A DNA stretch of 9,895 bases from Chthoniobacter sp. (GCA_025351065.1 JANXWQ010000111.1:1-9895), one strand, 5' to 3'; shown: positions 1 to 7,155, numbered from the stretch's first letter. Numbers and translations: made by a program. The notes: generated by a model from the letters alone, not told the origin.

Positions 1-47
1 GAGGCGGTGGGTGGAAGGCGCACGGCCTCTCCAGCGCCCACCACCTC
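1..47. repeat. Imperfect inverted repeat at the window edge
   Basis: The left arm (1-14, GAGGCGGTGGGTGG) and the right arm (34-47, GCGCCCACCACCTC) are near-perfect reverse complements, with three mismatches and a spacer of about 19 bases. It lies downstream of the last gene of the minus-strand series and next to a second, tighter hairpin at 64-84. It could be part of a composite palindromic intergenic element or an extended downstream structure. The left arm begins at the window edge, so the repeat may be longer than seen. No gene is supported in 1-84. Confidence 0.4.
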
Positions 48-63
48 GCTCCGCTCGCCCGAC

Positions 64-84
64 GGACGGCACGGAGTGCCATCC
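64..84 (-). repeat. REP-like hairpin abutting the stop codon of the cupin gene
   Basis: Positions 64-72 (GGACGGCAC) pair with 76-84 (GTGCCATCC) to give a 9-bp stem with one G-T wobble around a 3-base loop. On the minus strand it starts directly after the TAG stop at 85-87. It could help end transcription, but no run of T follows, so it is not a standard intrinsic terminator. The compact GC-rich palindrome resembles REP-like elements that are dispersed in many bacterial genomes. The copy number in this genome cannot be judged from the window, where only one copy was seen. Confidence 0.55.
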
Positions 85-816
85 CTACCGGCCCGCGGCG
101 AGGTAGCGCTGCCACTCCGGCGGCAGCGGCGCGCGTTCGACGCCATCCGCGATGCGCCCCTCGAACGCCGGCTCGAACTGCGTGCTCGTGCCATAGACCA
201 TGATGGTGTCGCGCCCGCCCTCGGCACGCAGCGCGTGGCCAACGCCCGCCGGGATGACGAGCCCCGCATTGTTCGGCCCGCGCTGGTCGTCGCCCTCGAT
301 GATGAACCGCATCACGCGCCGCGGCATTCCCGCGCGCTCATCCACGAGCAGCATCTCCACATTGCCCTGGATGAAAAACATCGCGTCCCATTGCTCGCGG
401 TCGTACGGGCGCAGCGCGAAATTTTTCGGCTCCGCCGTGAAAAGCCGCTGAAACCAAGCCTCGGCGGTCGTGCCCTCGGGGAGGTGCGGCGGGTGGATGT
501 GAAAGCCTTTCGCCGTGCCGGCAAACATGCGCGCGGTCGCCCACTGCCGTGGCCAGAGCCCGATGGCGGCGAGCGCCCCGTCGCCCATGCGGGCAAACTC
601 GCCGAAGAATCCGCGATGCCGCTGCGCGTAGATTTTGCGCGGGAAAATCTCCACGCCGGGAATCCACGCGGCGTCAAGGTCGGCGCGTTTGGCGATCAGC
701 TCGCCCGATTCCACGCCGCTCGTGGCGAGGCGCTCGGCGAGCGAGCTGGCGGAGTAATCGCGCTGCGTGAGCTGCGCGCGGGCGTCGGGTTTGAGGGCGT
801 GCCAGAGGTCGGACAT
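85..816 (-). CDS. RmlC-like cupin, dTDP-4-dehydrorhamnose 3,5-epimerase-related protein
   Basis: This 243-residue protein has a C-terminal half that looks like the RmlC cupin fold. It shows GFHIH at 104-108, where RmlC proteins have a catalytic-His GLHxQ-type motif; a beta strand ending in G151 and leading to VDER; LVIPAGVGHA at 186-195, like the family's IPxGxxHG strand; and a Y208/E219 tail segment. Classical RmlC is about 180 residues and epimerises C3 and C5 of dTDP-4-keto-6-deoxyglucose in the cytoplasm. Here about 50 extra N-terminal residues precede the cupin, so the substrate may differ. I chose ATG at 814-816 because the 23 residues upstream in frame overlap the epimerase gene and look unlike a protein start. 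The gene starts 10 bp after the epimerase stop, probably in the same transcript. No rmlA, rmlB or rmlD is visible, so a rhamnose pathway is not demonstrated. No good Shine-Dalgarno sequence is seen. Confidence 0.75.
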   Translation of the reverse strand: MSDLWHALKPDARAQLTQRDYSASSLAERLATSGVESGELIAKRADLDAAWIPGVEIFPRKIYAQRHRGFFGEFARMGDGALAAIGLWPRQWATARMFAGTAKGFHIHPPHLPEGTTAEAWFQRLFTAEPKNFALRPYDREQWDAMFFIQGNVEMLLVDERAGMPRRVMRFIIEGDDQRGPNNAGLVIPAGVGHALRAEGGRDTIMVYGTSTQFEPAFEGRIADGVERAPLPPEWQRYLAAGR

Positions 817-826
817 GGGGTGGAGA

Positions 827-1855
827 TTAGCTTTGGGCTTTGGCGGAATACCAGCGCACGGTTTCTTCCAATCCGTCATCCACACTCACGCCCGGCTCGA
901 AGCCGAGTTCGCGGCGGATTTTCGCGATGTCCGCGGCGCTGTGCTGGATGTCGCCCGCCCGGGGCGGGCCGTATTGCACCGGCTTCGCGGGCGTGCCAGT
1001 GATGGCGGCTACACGCGTGGCGATGCTCTCGTAGAGCGACGCGAGCGTGGTGCTGGCACCGCAGGCGACGTTGAAAACTTCGCCCAGCGCGGCGCGGTTG
1101 CGCGTGGTCGCGGCGAGGAGGTTGGCCTGCACGACATTGGCGACGTGGCAGAAGTCGCGCGTGATCCCGCCGTCGCCGTGAATCGCGCACTCGCCGCCGC
1201 GGACGAGCGCCGTGATCCACTGCGGGATGACGGCCGCGTAACCGCCTGTGGGATTCTGCCGCGGGCCGAAGATGTTGAAGTAGCGCAGGCCCGTGCTTTC
1301 CAGTCCGTAGTGGTCAAAAAACTGGCGCGCGTAGATTTCGTCCATGAGCTTGGAAGCCCCGTAGGGACTGAGCGGGCGGCCGATGTGCGGCTCGGTTTTC
1401 GGCATGCGCACATCGTCGCCATAGACGGCGCTGCTGCTCGCAAAGACCACTCGGCGCACGCGGTTGTCGCGCGCAGCGGCGAGGAGATTCAGCGTGCCGG
1501 TGACGTTCGTGTCGTGGCAGCCGAGCGGGTCTTCGATGGAGAGTGGCACGGAGATGAAGCCCGCGTGGTGGAGCACGAAATCGACGCGGCCGCTCGCCTC
1601 GCGGCACGCGCCCATGTCGGCGACGGAGCCATTTTGAAAAGTGAAGCGCGCCCATTGCTCCGCGCCGACCTTTGCCTCCACGGCGGCGAGATTTTGCGGC
1701 GAGCCGTTGGAGAAGTTGTCGAGGCCGATCACGCGCTGATCAAGGCCCAGCAAGGCTTCGAGCATATGCGACCAGATGAACCCGGCGACACCGGTGATGA
1801 GCCAGGTGCGTGGCTCGGCGGTGAGTTCTTGCTGGAGAGTGGAATAGGCAGTCAT
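827..1855 (-). CDS. NAD-dependent sugar-nucleotide epimerase, WbpP/GalE-like
   Basis: This 342-residue extended short-chain dehydrogenase/reductase is close in length and layout to WbpP-type UDP-N-acetylglucosamine 4-epimerases (about 340 residues). The N-terminal Rossmann segment reads TWLITGVAGFIWSH, followed by D46 of the IGLDNFS strand. The catalytic set is intact: SSS at 140-142 followed by VYG, and YGASK with Y165 and K169. Later family segments are GLRYFNIFGPRQNP and the RDFCHVANV region. The likely reaction is NAD-dependent C4 epimerisation of a UDP-hexose or UDP-HexNAc in the cytoplasm. Oddly, the third glycine of GxxGxxG is Trp28 (codon TGG), and the usual GDxxD adenine-contact segment reads GSVAD (76-80). 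These changes could weaken NAD binding or mark a shifted role. The gene follows the family 4 glycosyltransferase after an 81-bp gap holding an inverted repeat, and the cupin gene comes 10 bp later. Family is confident; substrate is inferred. Confidence 0.88.
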   Translation of the reverse strand: MTAYSTLQQELTAEPRTWLITGVAGFIWSHMLEALLGLDQRVIGLDNFSNGSPQNLAAVEAKVGAEQWARFTFQNGSVADMGACREASGRVDFVLHHAGFISVPLSIEDPLGCHDTNVTGTLNLLAAARDNRVRRVVFASSSAVYGDDVRMPKTEPHIGRPLSPYGASKLMDEIYARQFFDHYGLESTGLRYFNIFGPRQNPTGGYAAVIPQWITALVRGGECAIHGDGGITRDFCHVANVVQANLLAATTRNRAALGEVFNVACGASTTLASLYESIATRVAAITGTPAKPVQYGPPRAGDIQHSAADIAKIRRELGFEPGVSVDDGLEETVRWYSAKAQS

Positions 1856-1869
1856 GCGGTTTAGGGGCG

Positions 1870-1935
1870 TTCACGAAAGACACGAAAGGCGCGAAAGGGG
1901 ACAATCCTTTTCGTGTCCTTTCGTCCTTTCGCGGA
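1870..1935. repeat. CGAAAG-rich imperfect inverted repeat
   Basis: The left arm (about 1871-1900) carries three CGAAAG units at 1874, 1884 and 1892. The right arm (1906-1935) carries the complementary units: CTTTTCG at 1907, then CTTTCG at 1918 and 1926. The arms pair over about 30 bp with a few mismatches and one or two single-base bulges around a loop ACAAT at 1901-1905. It fills nearly all of the gap between the glycosyltransferase stop (1937-1939) and the epimerase start (1855). In RNA it would form a long hairpin that could act in termination, processing or stabilisation, but there is no T tract. From memory, CGAAAG-type tandem units recur between genes in Verrucomicrobiota genomes; I could not check this here. 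Confidence 0.7.
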
Positions 1936-1936
1936 C

Positions 1937-3067
1937 TCAATTCCCTGCCGCGCGGAGCAGGATGCGCTCGTATTCGCCAGCGATGTGCGTGAGGTCGAAG
2001 ACGCGCGCTTTTTCCCAGCTCGCATGCTTCATCGCGAAAAGCGTGGCGTCGCTTTCGACGAGCCAGTCGAGCTTGTGCGCGAAGGCGTCAAGATCGCCGA
2101 GGGGGATCTGGTACCCGTTGACGCCGTCGTCCACGACATCACGCATGCCGGGGATGTCGCTGGCGACGATGGCGAGGCCGTATTTCAGCGCCTCGATGGC
2201 GGCAACGGGGAGACCTTCGGAAAGCGACGGCATGCAGAGAATATCGGCATCGGCCAGGAGGCGATGCACTTCATCGGCTCCGACCCAGCCGGTGCATGTG
2301 ACCTGATTGCCGAGCCCGTGGTGCGCGATCCGCTGGCGTAAGTGCGCCATCAGCGGCCCGTCGCCGATGAGGGTCAGCCGCCACGAACGCCGGATCAAAC
2401 GGGCGAGCATATCGATCAAAAAGGCGGGGTTTTTCTGCGGACTCAACCGCCCGATGAAAACGAAGTGACGCAGCCGCCGCGGCTCCGGCGGAGCAGGCCT
2501 GCCATCGGTGAGGTCGATGCCATTCAGGATGCGCTCGACCTTTCGCCCGTAGGCGCGCTCTGCAAGTTCCTGCACAAAGGAGCTGACCGCAGTCGCGGCG
2601 GCGGCGCGGTGCCAGACTTGGCGGGCGATGGGGCCGATGAATTTGAACAGCGTGCCGGTCTGCTCGGGCACGCCGCCGGGGACATCGCCGAGGTGCGCGG
2701 TGAGGACGTAGGGCACGCCGGTGAGGCGATGCACGGACCACGCGAGCAGGCCGGTGGGCATGGCGAAATGCGCGTGGATGACGTCCGGCTTCCACGCGCG
2801 GATGTGCCGGAGCGTGGGGAAAAAACTGGTGGCGCAGTACGCGGCCATTTCGTGAACGCGGCAGGTGTCGGGCGCGCGTCGTCCGCTGGCGGTGCGGAAG
2901 ATTTCCACGCCGGCGATGCTCTCGCGTACCGAGCGCCAGCCGAGCGCAGCGGTCTGCACGCGGACTTCGTGACCGCGCCTCACCATCTGCTCCGCGATGC
3001 TCTGCGCCACGCGCCCGCCGCCGCCGCCGAGCGGCGGGTATTCGTAGCAGAGGACGAGGATTTTCAC
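1937..3067 (-). CDS. Glycosyltransferase family 4, GT-B fold
   Basis: This 376-residue protein has the length and two-domain layout of GT4 retaining glycosyltransferases. The N-terminal acceptor domain starts KILVLCYEYPPLGGGGG with a glycine-rich loop at 14-18, and contains the DVIHAHF strand and the LTAHLGD segment. The C-terminal donor domain has the FIGRLSPQKN motif, the LIGDGPL motif, and the E-x7-E signature with E284 and E292 in SEGLPVAAIEAL. It would transfer a sugar from a nucleotide donor to a growing glycan at the cytoplasmic membrane face. The start is the GTG at 3065-3067, which shares one base with the asnB stop (TAGTG). A longer open frame reaches upstream to 3559, but that part lies antiphase inside asnB and lacks family similarity. 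The overlap suggests translational coupling with asnB. Sugar specificity cannot be read from the sequence. Confidence 0.92.
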   Translation of the reverse strand: MKILVLCYEYPPLGGGGGRVAQSIAEQMVRRGHEVRVQTAALGWRSVRESIAGVEIFRTASGRRAPDTCRVHEMAAYCATSFFPTLRHIRAWKPDVIHAHFAMPTGLLAWSVHRLTGVPYVLTAHLGDVPGGVPEQTGTLFKFIGPIARQVWHRAAAATAVSSFVQELAERAYGRKVERILNGIDLTDGRPAPPEPRRLRHFVFIGRLSPQKNPAFLIDMLARLIRRSWRLTLIGDGPLMAHLRQRIAHHGLGNQVTCTGWVGADEVHRLLADADILCMPSLSEGLPVAAIEALKYGLAIVASDIPGMRDVVDDGVNGYQIPLGDLDAFAHKLDWLVESDATLFAMKHASWEKARVFDLTHIAGEYERILLRAAGN

Positions 3068-4914
3068 TATTTCATCCACTGGCCGAGCAGCCAGTAGCTC
3101 CATAGGAAGAGGCGCTCGTCGCGCGTGCCGCTCATGTGCGCGGCGTGCTGGCGCTCGGCGAAGGCGACATCGAGATGCGGGAAAGTGCGCGCGTGGTCGA
3201 ACGCGAATTTTCCCTCGCGCAGCCAGCGGCCGATGGGCATGCCGAAGCCCTTCTTTTTGCGGTGGATGATTTCGCGCGGGAGCAGCGGGGCGAGCGCGCG
3301 TTTCAAAATCCATTTCGTTTGGCCGCCGCGGAGCTTGAGCTGCCAGGGGATGCGGCGGGCGAGGTCGGCGACCTCGATGTCGAGGAAGGGTGAGCGGGCT
3401 TCGAGCGAGCACATCATCGAGGCGCGGTCGATTTTCGCGAGGATGCCGTCCTGCAAATAGAGGTTCGTGAAAAACTGGAGCGTGCGATCGACGAGGTTCG
3501 GCTGCGCGCAGCGGTCCCAGGCCTCGATCGCTTCGCTGTACACTTCCTCCTCGTCGCACGGCTCGCGGAAAAACTGCGCGAGGTCGCGGGGTTCGAGCGC
3601 GCCCATCCAGACGGCGCTCCAGAGCTTCGGCGGGTAGCTGAGGCCGCTGAGGGTGCGCTTGATTTTGAAATCGAAGCTCACGTTCGCGTGCGACACCGGC
3701 AGGCGTGCGGCGACGAGGCGGATGGCGTGGTGCAAGGGCCGCGGAACGAGCTTGGAATAAAGCTCCGCGGCCCGCAGCGCGCGGAAGGGATCGTAGCCGG
3801 CGAAGAGTTCATCGCCGCCATCGCCGCCGAGCGCGACGGTGACGTGCTGGCGGGTGAAACGCGAAAGCAGATACGTCGGCAGGAGCGAGCCGTCGCCGAG
3901 CGGCTCGTCGAGTTTCGCGACGATGTCGGGGAGAAGGGCGAGGGACTTGTCGAGGTCGAGCGTTTCGTTGCGATGCCGCGTGCCGAGTTTCTCGGCGACG
4001 AACTGCGCGTAGCCCGACTCGTCGAAACTCGATTCGTTGAAGCCGATGGAAAACGTGTTGAGCTGGCCGGCGGGGACGTGCTTCGCGGCGAGCGCGGCGA
4101 TGGCCGAGCTGTCGATGCCGCCGCTGAGGAAGACGCCGAGCGGGACATCCGACATGAGCCGACGCTGGACCGCGCGCTCGAGCGTGCCGCGGATTTCTTC
4201 GCATAGAGTTTCCTCGTCTTTAGGCGTTCCGACGCTTTCGAGCACGAACTCCCACCACCGCCACGTCTTCAGCGCGCGGCTGGCGAGGTCGAAGGTGAAC
4301 GAGTGCCCGCCGGGCAGTTTCCACACGCGCTCGTAGATGGAGCGCGGCGCGGGGATGGAGCAGTAGGCGAAGTATTTTTTGAGCGAGAGCGGCGAGAGGT
4401 TGCGCGGGCAGGCCGGATGCTGGAGCAGTGCGGGCAACTCGCTGGCGAAGGCGAAGGTTTCGCCCTCAAGGAAATAATAGAGCGGCTTTTTTCCAAAGCG
4501 GTCGCGCGAGCCGAAAAGACGCTGCCGCGCGCGGTCGTAGATGACGAAGGCCCACATCCCATTCAGCCGCTCCACAAAATTCTCGCCCCACTCGCGGTAG
4601 CCGTGGAGCAGCACCTCGGTATCGCTGTGGTCGGTGGTGAATTCGCAGCCGCGCGCCTTCAGCTCGGCGCGGAGTTCGGCGTGGTTGTAGATTTCGCCGT
4701 TGAAGGTCACGCCGAGCTGGCCGTCACCCGTCCACATGGGCTGCGCGCCGCCGCTGAGATCGACGATCGAGAGGCGGCGATGCCCGAGGAAAACGCCCGC
4801 GCTTTCCTCCGCCCAATGCCCCTCCGCATCCGGCCCGCGATGCGCGATGGCGGCGGTCATCCGGCGCAGGACGCCGGGGTCACCGAGCCCCGCGAAGCCC
4901 GCTATGCCGCACAT
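3067..4914 (-). CDS. asnB: AsnB-type glutamine-hydrolysing amidotransferase/asparagine synthetase
   Basis: This 615-residue protein is complete. The N-terminal class II glutamine amidotransferase domain has nucleophile Cys2 (MCGIAGF), HRGPD at 25-29, NGEIYNH at 72-78, the DTEVLL segment and SRDRFGKKPLYY. The C-terminal synthetase domain has the ATP-pyrophosphatase loop SGGIDSS at 264-270, the GGDGGDELFAGY motif, the EARSPFLD segment and KKKGFGMPIGRW near the end. Free asparagine synthetase makes asparagine from aspartate, glutamine and ATP. Relatives inside polysaccharide loci, such as WbpS of Pseudomonas aeruginosa O6, are thought to amidate sugar carboxylates, which fits this setting better. 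It sits 19 bp after the family 2 glycosyltransferase and overlaps the family 4 gene by one base. All catalytic motifs look intact. A housekeeping asparagine role cannot be excluded. No clear Shine-Dalgarno sequence precedes the ATG. Confidence 0.92.
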   Translation of the reverse strand: MCGIAGFAGLGDPGVLRRMTAAIAHRGPDAEGHWAEESAGVFLGHRRLSIVDLSGGAQPMWTGDGQLGVTFNGEIYNHAELRAELKARGCEFTTDHSDTEVLLHGYREWGENFVERLNGMWAFVIYDRARQRLFGSRDRFGKKPLYYFLEGETFAFASELPALLQHPACPRNLSPLSLKKYFAYCSIPAPRSIYERVWKLPGGHSFTFDLASRALKTWRWWEFVLESVGTPKDEETLCEEIRGTLERAVQRRLMSDVPLGVFLSGGIDSSAIAALAAKHVPAGQLNTFSIGFNESSFDESGYAQFVAEKLGTRHRNETLDLDKSLALLPDIVAKLDEPLGDGSLLPTYLLSRFTRQHVTVALGGDGGDELFAGYDPFRALRAAELYSKLVPRPLHHAIRLVAARLPVSHANVSFDFKIKRTLSGLSYPPKLWSAVWMGALEPRDLAQFFREPCDEEEVYSEAIEAWDRCAQPNLVDRTLQFFTNLYLQDGILAKIDRASMMCSLEARSPFLDIEVADLARRIPWQLKLRGGQTKWILKRALAPLLPREIIHRKKKGFGMPIGRWLREGKFAFDHARTFPHLDVAFAERQHAAHMSGTRDERLFLWSYWLLGQWMK

Positions 4915-4933
4915 CGGCGTTGGGCGCTGATCT

Positions 4934-5881
4934 TCACTTTGCGTCGATGTTCCGCGTGGCCCGCACGAGGTACACGCTCTTCCCCTGGCTCTCGTAAAAC
5001 GTGCGCATGATCATTTCCGCGAGGAGTCCCATGAGGATGCACATGACGCCGGTGATCGCGGTCATGACGAAGAGCAGCGGGAGCGGGGTTTCGATGAAGG
5101 CTTTGCGGCCGAAAAATTTCAAATACAGCGCCGAGAATCCGGCGAGAAAGCTGACGAGCAGCGAGAGCGCGCCGACGCCGCCGAAGACGTACATCGGCTT
5201 CTCCGCATAGCTGTCGAGGAACTTCACGACCACGAGGTCGCAGAGCACTTTCGCCACGCGCTCGAGGCCGTATTTCGATTTGCCGCTCGCGCGGGCAAAA
5301 TGGTTGACGGTGACTTCGGTGATCTTCGCGCCGTGCCAGCCGGCGTAGATCGGGAGAAAGCGGTGCATCTCGCCGTAGAGCCGCACGCCTTTGATGACCT
5401 CGCTGCGATAGGCTTTGAGCGAACAGCCGAAGTCGTGGAGCTGCACGCCGGAGACGGCGGAAATGAGCTTGTTTGCGAGGATGCTGGGGAAGTTGCGCTG
5501 GAGGGCGTCGTCCTGACGGTCCTTGCGCCAGCCGGAGCAGACGTCGAAACCCTCGTCGAGTTTCGCGAGGAGTTTCGGAATGTCGGCGGGGTCGTTTTGC
5601 AAGTCGCCGTCGAGCGGGATGATGACCTCGCCTCCGGCGAAATCGAAGCCGGCCATCATCGCGGCGGTCTGGCCGTAGTTGCGGCGGAAGTGGACGACTT
5701 TCACTGCGGGATTCTCGGCGGCGATGGCGTCGAGCGCGGCCTCGCTGCCGTCGTTGCTGCCGTCATTGACAAAGATCAGCTCCCACGGGCGGCCGAGCGC
5801 CACCATGACCTCGCGGATGCGCGCGTGGAGCGTGGGGAGGGACTCCGCTTCGTTATAGACTGGGACGGTGATCGAGATCAT
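4934..5881 (-). CDS. Glycosyltransferase family 2, DPM1/GtrB-like, two C-terminal membrane helices
   Basis: This 315-residue protein is the usual length for the DPM1/GtrB/ArnC-like branch. The GT-A domain opens ISITVPVYNEAESL and shows FVNDGSNDGS with D40, the DGD metal-binding motif at 91-93 followed by QNDP, and FGCSLKAYRSEV. Two strongly hydrophobic segments follow, about 231-253 and 266-292, with a short basic tail. Such enzymes transfer a sugar from a nucleotide donor to undecaprenyl phosphate on the cytoplasmic face, giving a lipid-linked monosaccharide that is flipped and used outside. It would therefore feed side-branch addition or glycan assembly. The gene starts after a 107-bp gap, so it may have its own promoter, and asnB follows after 19 bp. 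Donor sugar is unknown. Family and membrane topology are well supported; the lipid acceptor is inferred from the family. Confidence 0.92.
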   Translation of the reverse strand: MISITVPVYNEAESLPTLHARIREVMVALGRPWELIFVNDGSNDGSEAALDAIAAENPAVKVVHFRRNYGQTAAMMAGFDFAGGEVIIPLDGDLQNDPADIPKLLAKLDEGFDVCSGWRKDRQDDALQRNFPSILANKLISAVSGVQLHDFGCSLKAYRSEVIKGVRLYGEMHRFLPIYAGWHGAKITEVTVNHFARASGKSKYGLERVAKVLCDLVVVKFLDSYAEKPMYVFGGVGALSLLVSFLAGFSALYLKFFGRKAFIETPLPLLFVMTAITGVMCILMGLLAEMIMRTFYESQGKSVYLVRATRNIDAK

Positions 5882-5902
5882 CAGTGGCGCGGAAAAAGTG
5901 GG

Positions 5903-5933
5903 ATACTAAATGACTGCGCGTGCGGTTGAACAA
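5903..5933 (-). promoter_or_regulatory. Possible weak promoter upstream of the family 2 glycosyltransferase
   Basis: On the minus strand a TTGTTC box (5928-5933) lies 19 bp before TAGTAT (5903-5908), about 21 bases ahead of the start codon at 5881. The boxes are imperfect and the spacer is long. This AT-richer patch stands out in a GC-rich gap of 107 bp. The TTGAACA heptamer on the plus strand (5926-5932) equals half of the candidate operator at 8646-8665 plus one flanking base, but no second half lies at the same spacing. Confidence 0.2.
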
Positions 5934-5988
5934 AAGGGGAAACTGTCGGCTGCGGGAAACACTCGCTGGAGTGAGAGGCGGTGCCCGC

Positions 5989-7155
5989 TCAAGGGAGGGG
6001 ACGGAAGACTCGCGCGTTTCCGGGATGCGCGGCGAGCACGGCCTTCAGTTCGGAAGCGTCCGCGAACTCGGCCAACTGGCTGCCTGCTTCGAGCATGGCA
6101 ATGACGATTCGCAGGTAAGCCTTGTCGGAGCCGTGGTGTCCATCGACAGCTTCGGTGTCGTCGGCCCCGAGCGTGGCGAGGTCGGAGAAATCGTAGAACT
6201 CGCCGCCGCGGCTTTCGAGCAGCGGACGAAGCGCTCCGGCGAGCTGGAGCAGGTAGCCGTAATCATTTTCCCTCGCCATCATTTTCGCCCAAACCGCGTG
6301 CGCGAACGGGGGCAGAAAGCCGATCACGTGAATGCCCCGCGTGTGGCATTCATCGAGGAGCAATCCGAGTTCGCGCAGGGCGGCTGGAGAGACGGTATCG
6401 CCGTGGACATAATGGCTGTCCCCGGCGTCGATGTGCGCAAAGCTAACCTGGAAATCCGCATCCCACGGGTGCGGATTGGATGGGTCGTCCGGCCGGTAAA
6501 GAAAACTGCCGTCGGCCCGGAAGCCCTCGCCTTGGATCGCCGCCCCGAGGCCGATGCGGTCGCGCAATCCGCGCCATTGAAGCAGACGGCCGAACTTCAT
6601 TTTGCCGTCGGCAAGATCGCCGTACACGAGACGCCAGTTCGCGGTGAAAACAGCCGAGGGATCCCATTGATTCTGAAATTGGCTCCGCAGCCAGCCCGCG
6701 CCGCTTTCCCCCCTTTCATCCATCGTGTCGAAAGCGGGGTTGAAAAAAGGCTGGTGCAGACCGGCGATGAGAATTTTCGGCGAAGCCTCGGGCGGCAGAG
6801 CTTCGATGAACGCGCGAAAATGCCTGAGCTTCACGATGCCGCCGCCACCGTTGAAGAACCCGGCGTCGGGCCGGAAAAACTCGGCCCCAAACTCCATGAC
6901 GCGCGAGTTGCCGAGGGCGAGGATGCGGGGCTTGCGGCGCAGCACGGCGTGGTACTTCGAGTAGATGCTCCGGTTCGTGTAGGCGGGGCCGGAAAGCACC
7001 TGCGAGCCGGGCAGGGATTGCCGGCGGATCACTTCGTCGGGACTGATGAATTCGCCGCCCAGCCACAGGATCAGCAGCGGCATCCCGAAGACGAGCAGCA
7101 GCGGCAGCAGAAAGAGGACGCTGCGCCAGACGGGAGATTTCAGACGGATGCTCAA
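5989..7155 (-). CDS. Membrane-anchored SGNH-hydrolase-like protein, likely partner of the MBOAT acyltransferase
   Basis: This 388-residue protein has an N-terminal signal-anchor helix (about 12-33) after a short basic start, then a globular part expected outside the cytoplasm. It has a GNSR block at 82-85, matching the GxSx nucleophile block of SGNH/GDSL-type proteins (Ser84), and DGHH at 338-341, matching the DxxH catalytic block (Asp338, His341). Proteins like this (AlgJ/AlgX, PatB, DltD types) work with an MBOAT protein to place acetyl or other acyl groups on polymers outside the membrane. The start is TTG at 7153-7155, inside TTGA, giving a 4-bp overlap with the upstream acyltransferase stop and probably coupled translation. 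The next ATG lies inside the membrane helix (Met25) and would spoil it. Overall similarity is low outside the two blocks, so the exact subfamily is uncertain. Confidence 0.75.
   Translation of the reverse strand: MSIRLKSPVWRSVLFLLPLLLVFGMPLLILWLGGEFISPDEVIRRQSLPGSQVLSGPAYTNRSIYSKYHAVLRRKPRILALGNSRVMEFGAEFFRPDAGFFNGGGGIVKLRHFRAFIEALPPEASPKILIAGLHQPFFNPAFDTMDERGESGAGWLRSQFQNQWDPSAVFTANWRLVYGDLADGKMKFGRLLQWRGLRDRIGLGAAIQGEGFRADGSFLYRPDDPSNPHPWDADFQVSFAHIDAGDSHYVHGDTVSPAALRELGLLLDECHTRGIHVIGFLPPFAHAVWAKMMARENDYGYLLQLAGALRPLLESRGGEFYDFSDLATLGADDTEAVDGHHGSDKAYLRIVIAMLEAGSQLAEFADASELKAVLAAHPGNARVFRPLP

Noticed and set aside
767..1864. Plus-strand open frame of 365 codons opposite the epimerase
   Set aside because: The epimerase on the minus strand has intact Y-x3-K and other family motifs. 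The plus frame has none.
1740..1940. Minus-strand open frame of 66 codons across the CGAAAG repeat
   Set aside because: Its first part is a translation of the inverted repeat and the rest overlaps the start of the epimerase in another frame. It is unlikely to be a real protein.
3068..3559. N-terminal extension of the family 4 glycosyltransferase frame into asnB
   Set aside because: The extension is Arg/Pro/His-rich, out of phase inside asnB, and precedes a canonical GT4 start at the GTG overlapping the asnB stop.
5926..5932. TTGAACA as a second operator for the GbsR-like regulator
   Set aside because: Only one half-site is present and no matching arm lies at the spacing seen at 8646-8665. 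A 7-base match in about 10 kb can occur by chance.
5960..5973. Small hairpin CACTC-GCTG-GAGTG in the 107-bp gap as a terminator after the SGNH-like gene
   Set aside because: The stem is only 5 bp and the minus-strand tail has just three T before C-rich sequence. It is too weak to call a terminator; the rest of this gap holds only the low-confidence promoter listed.
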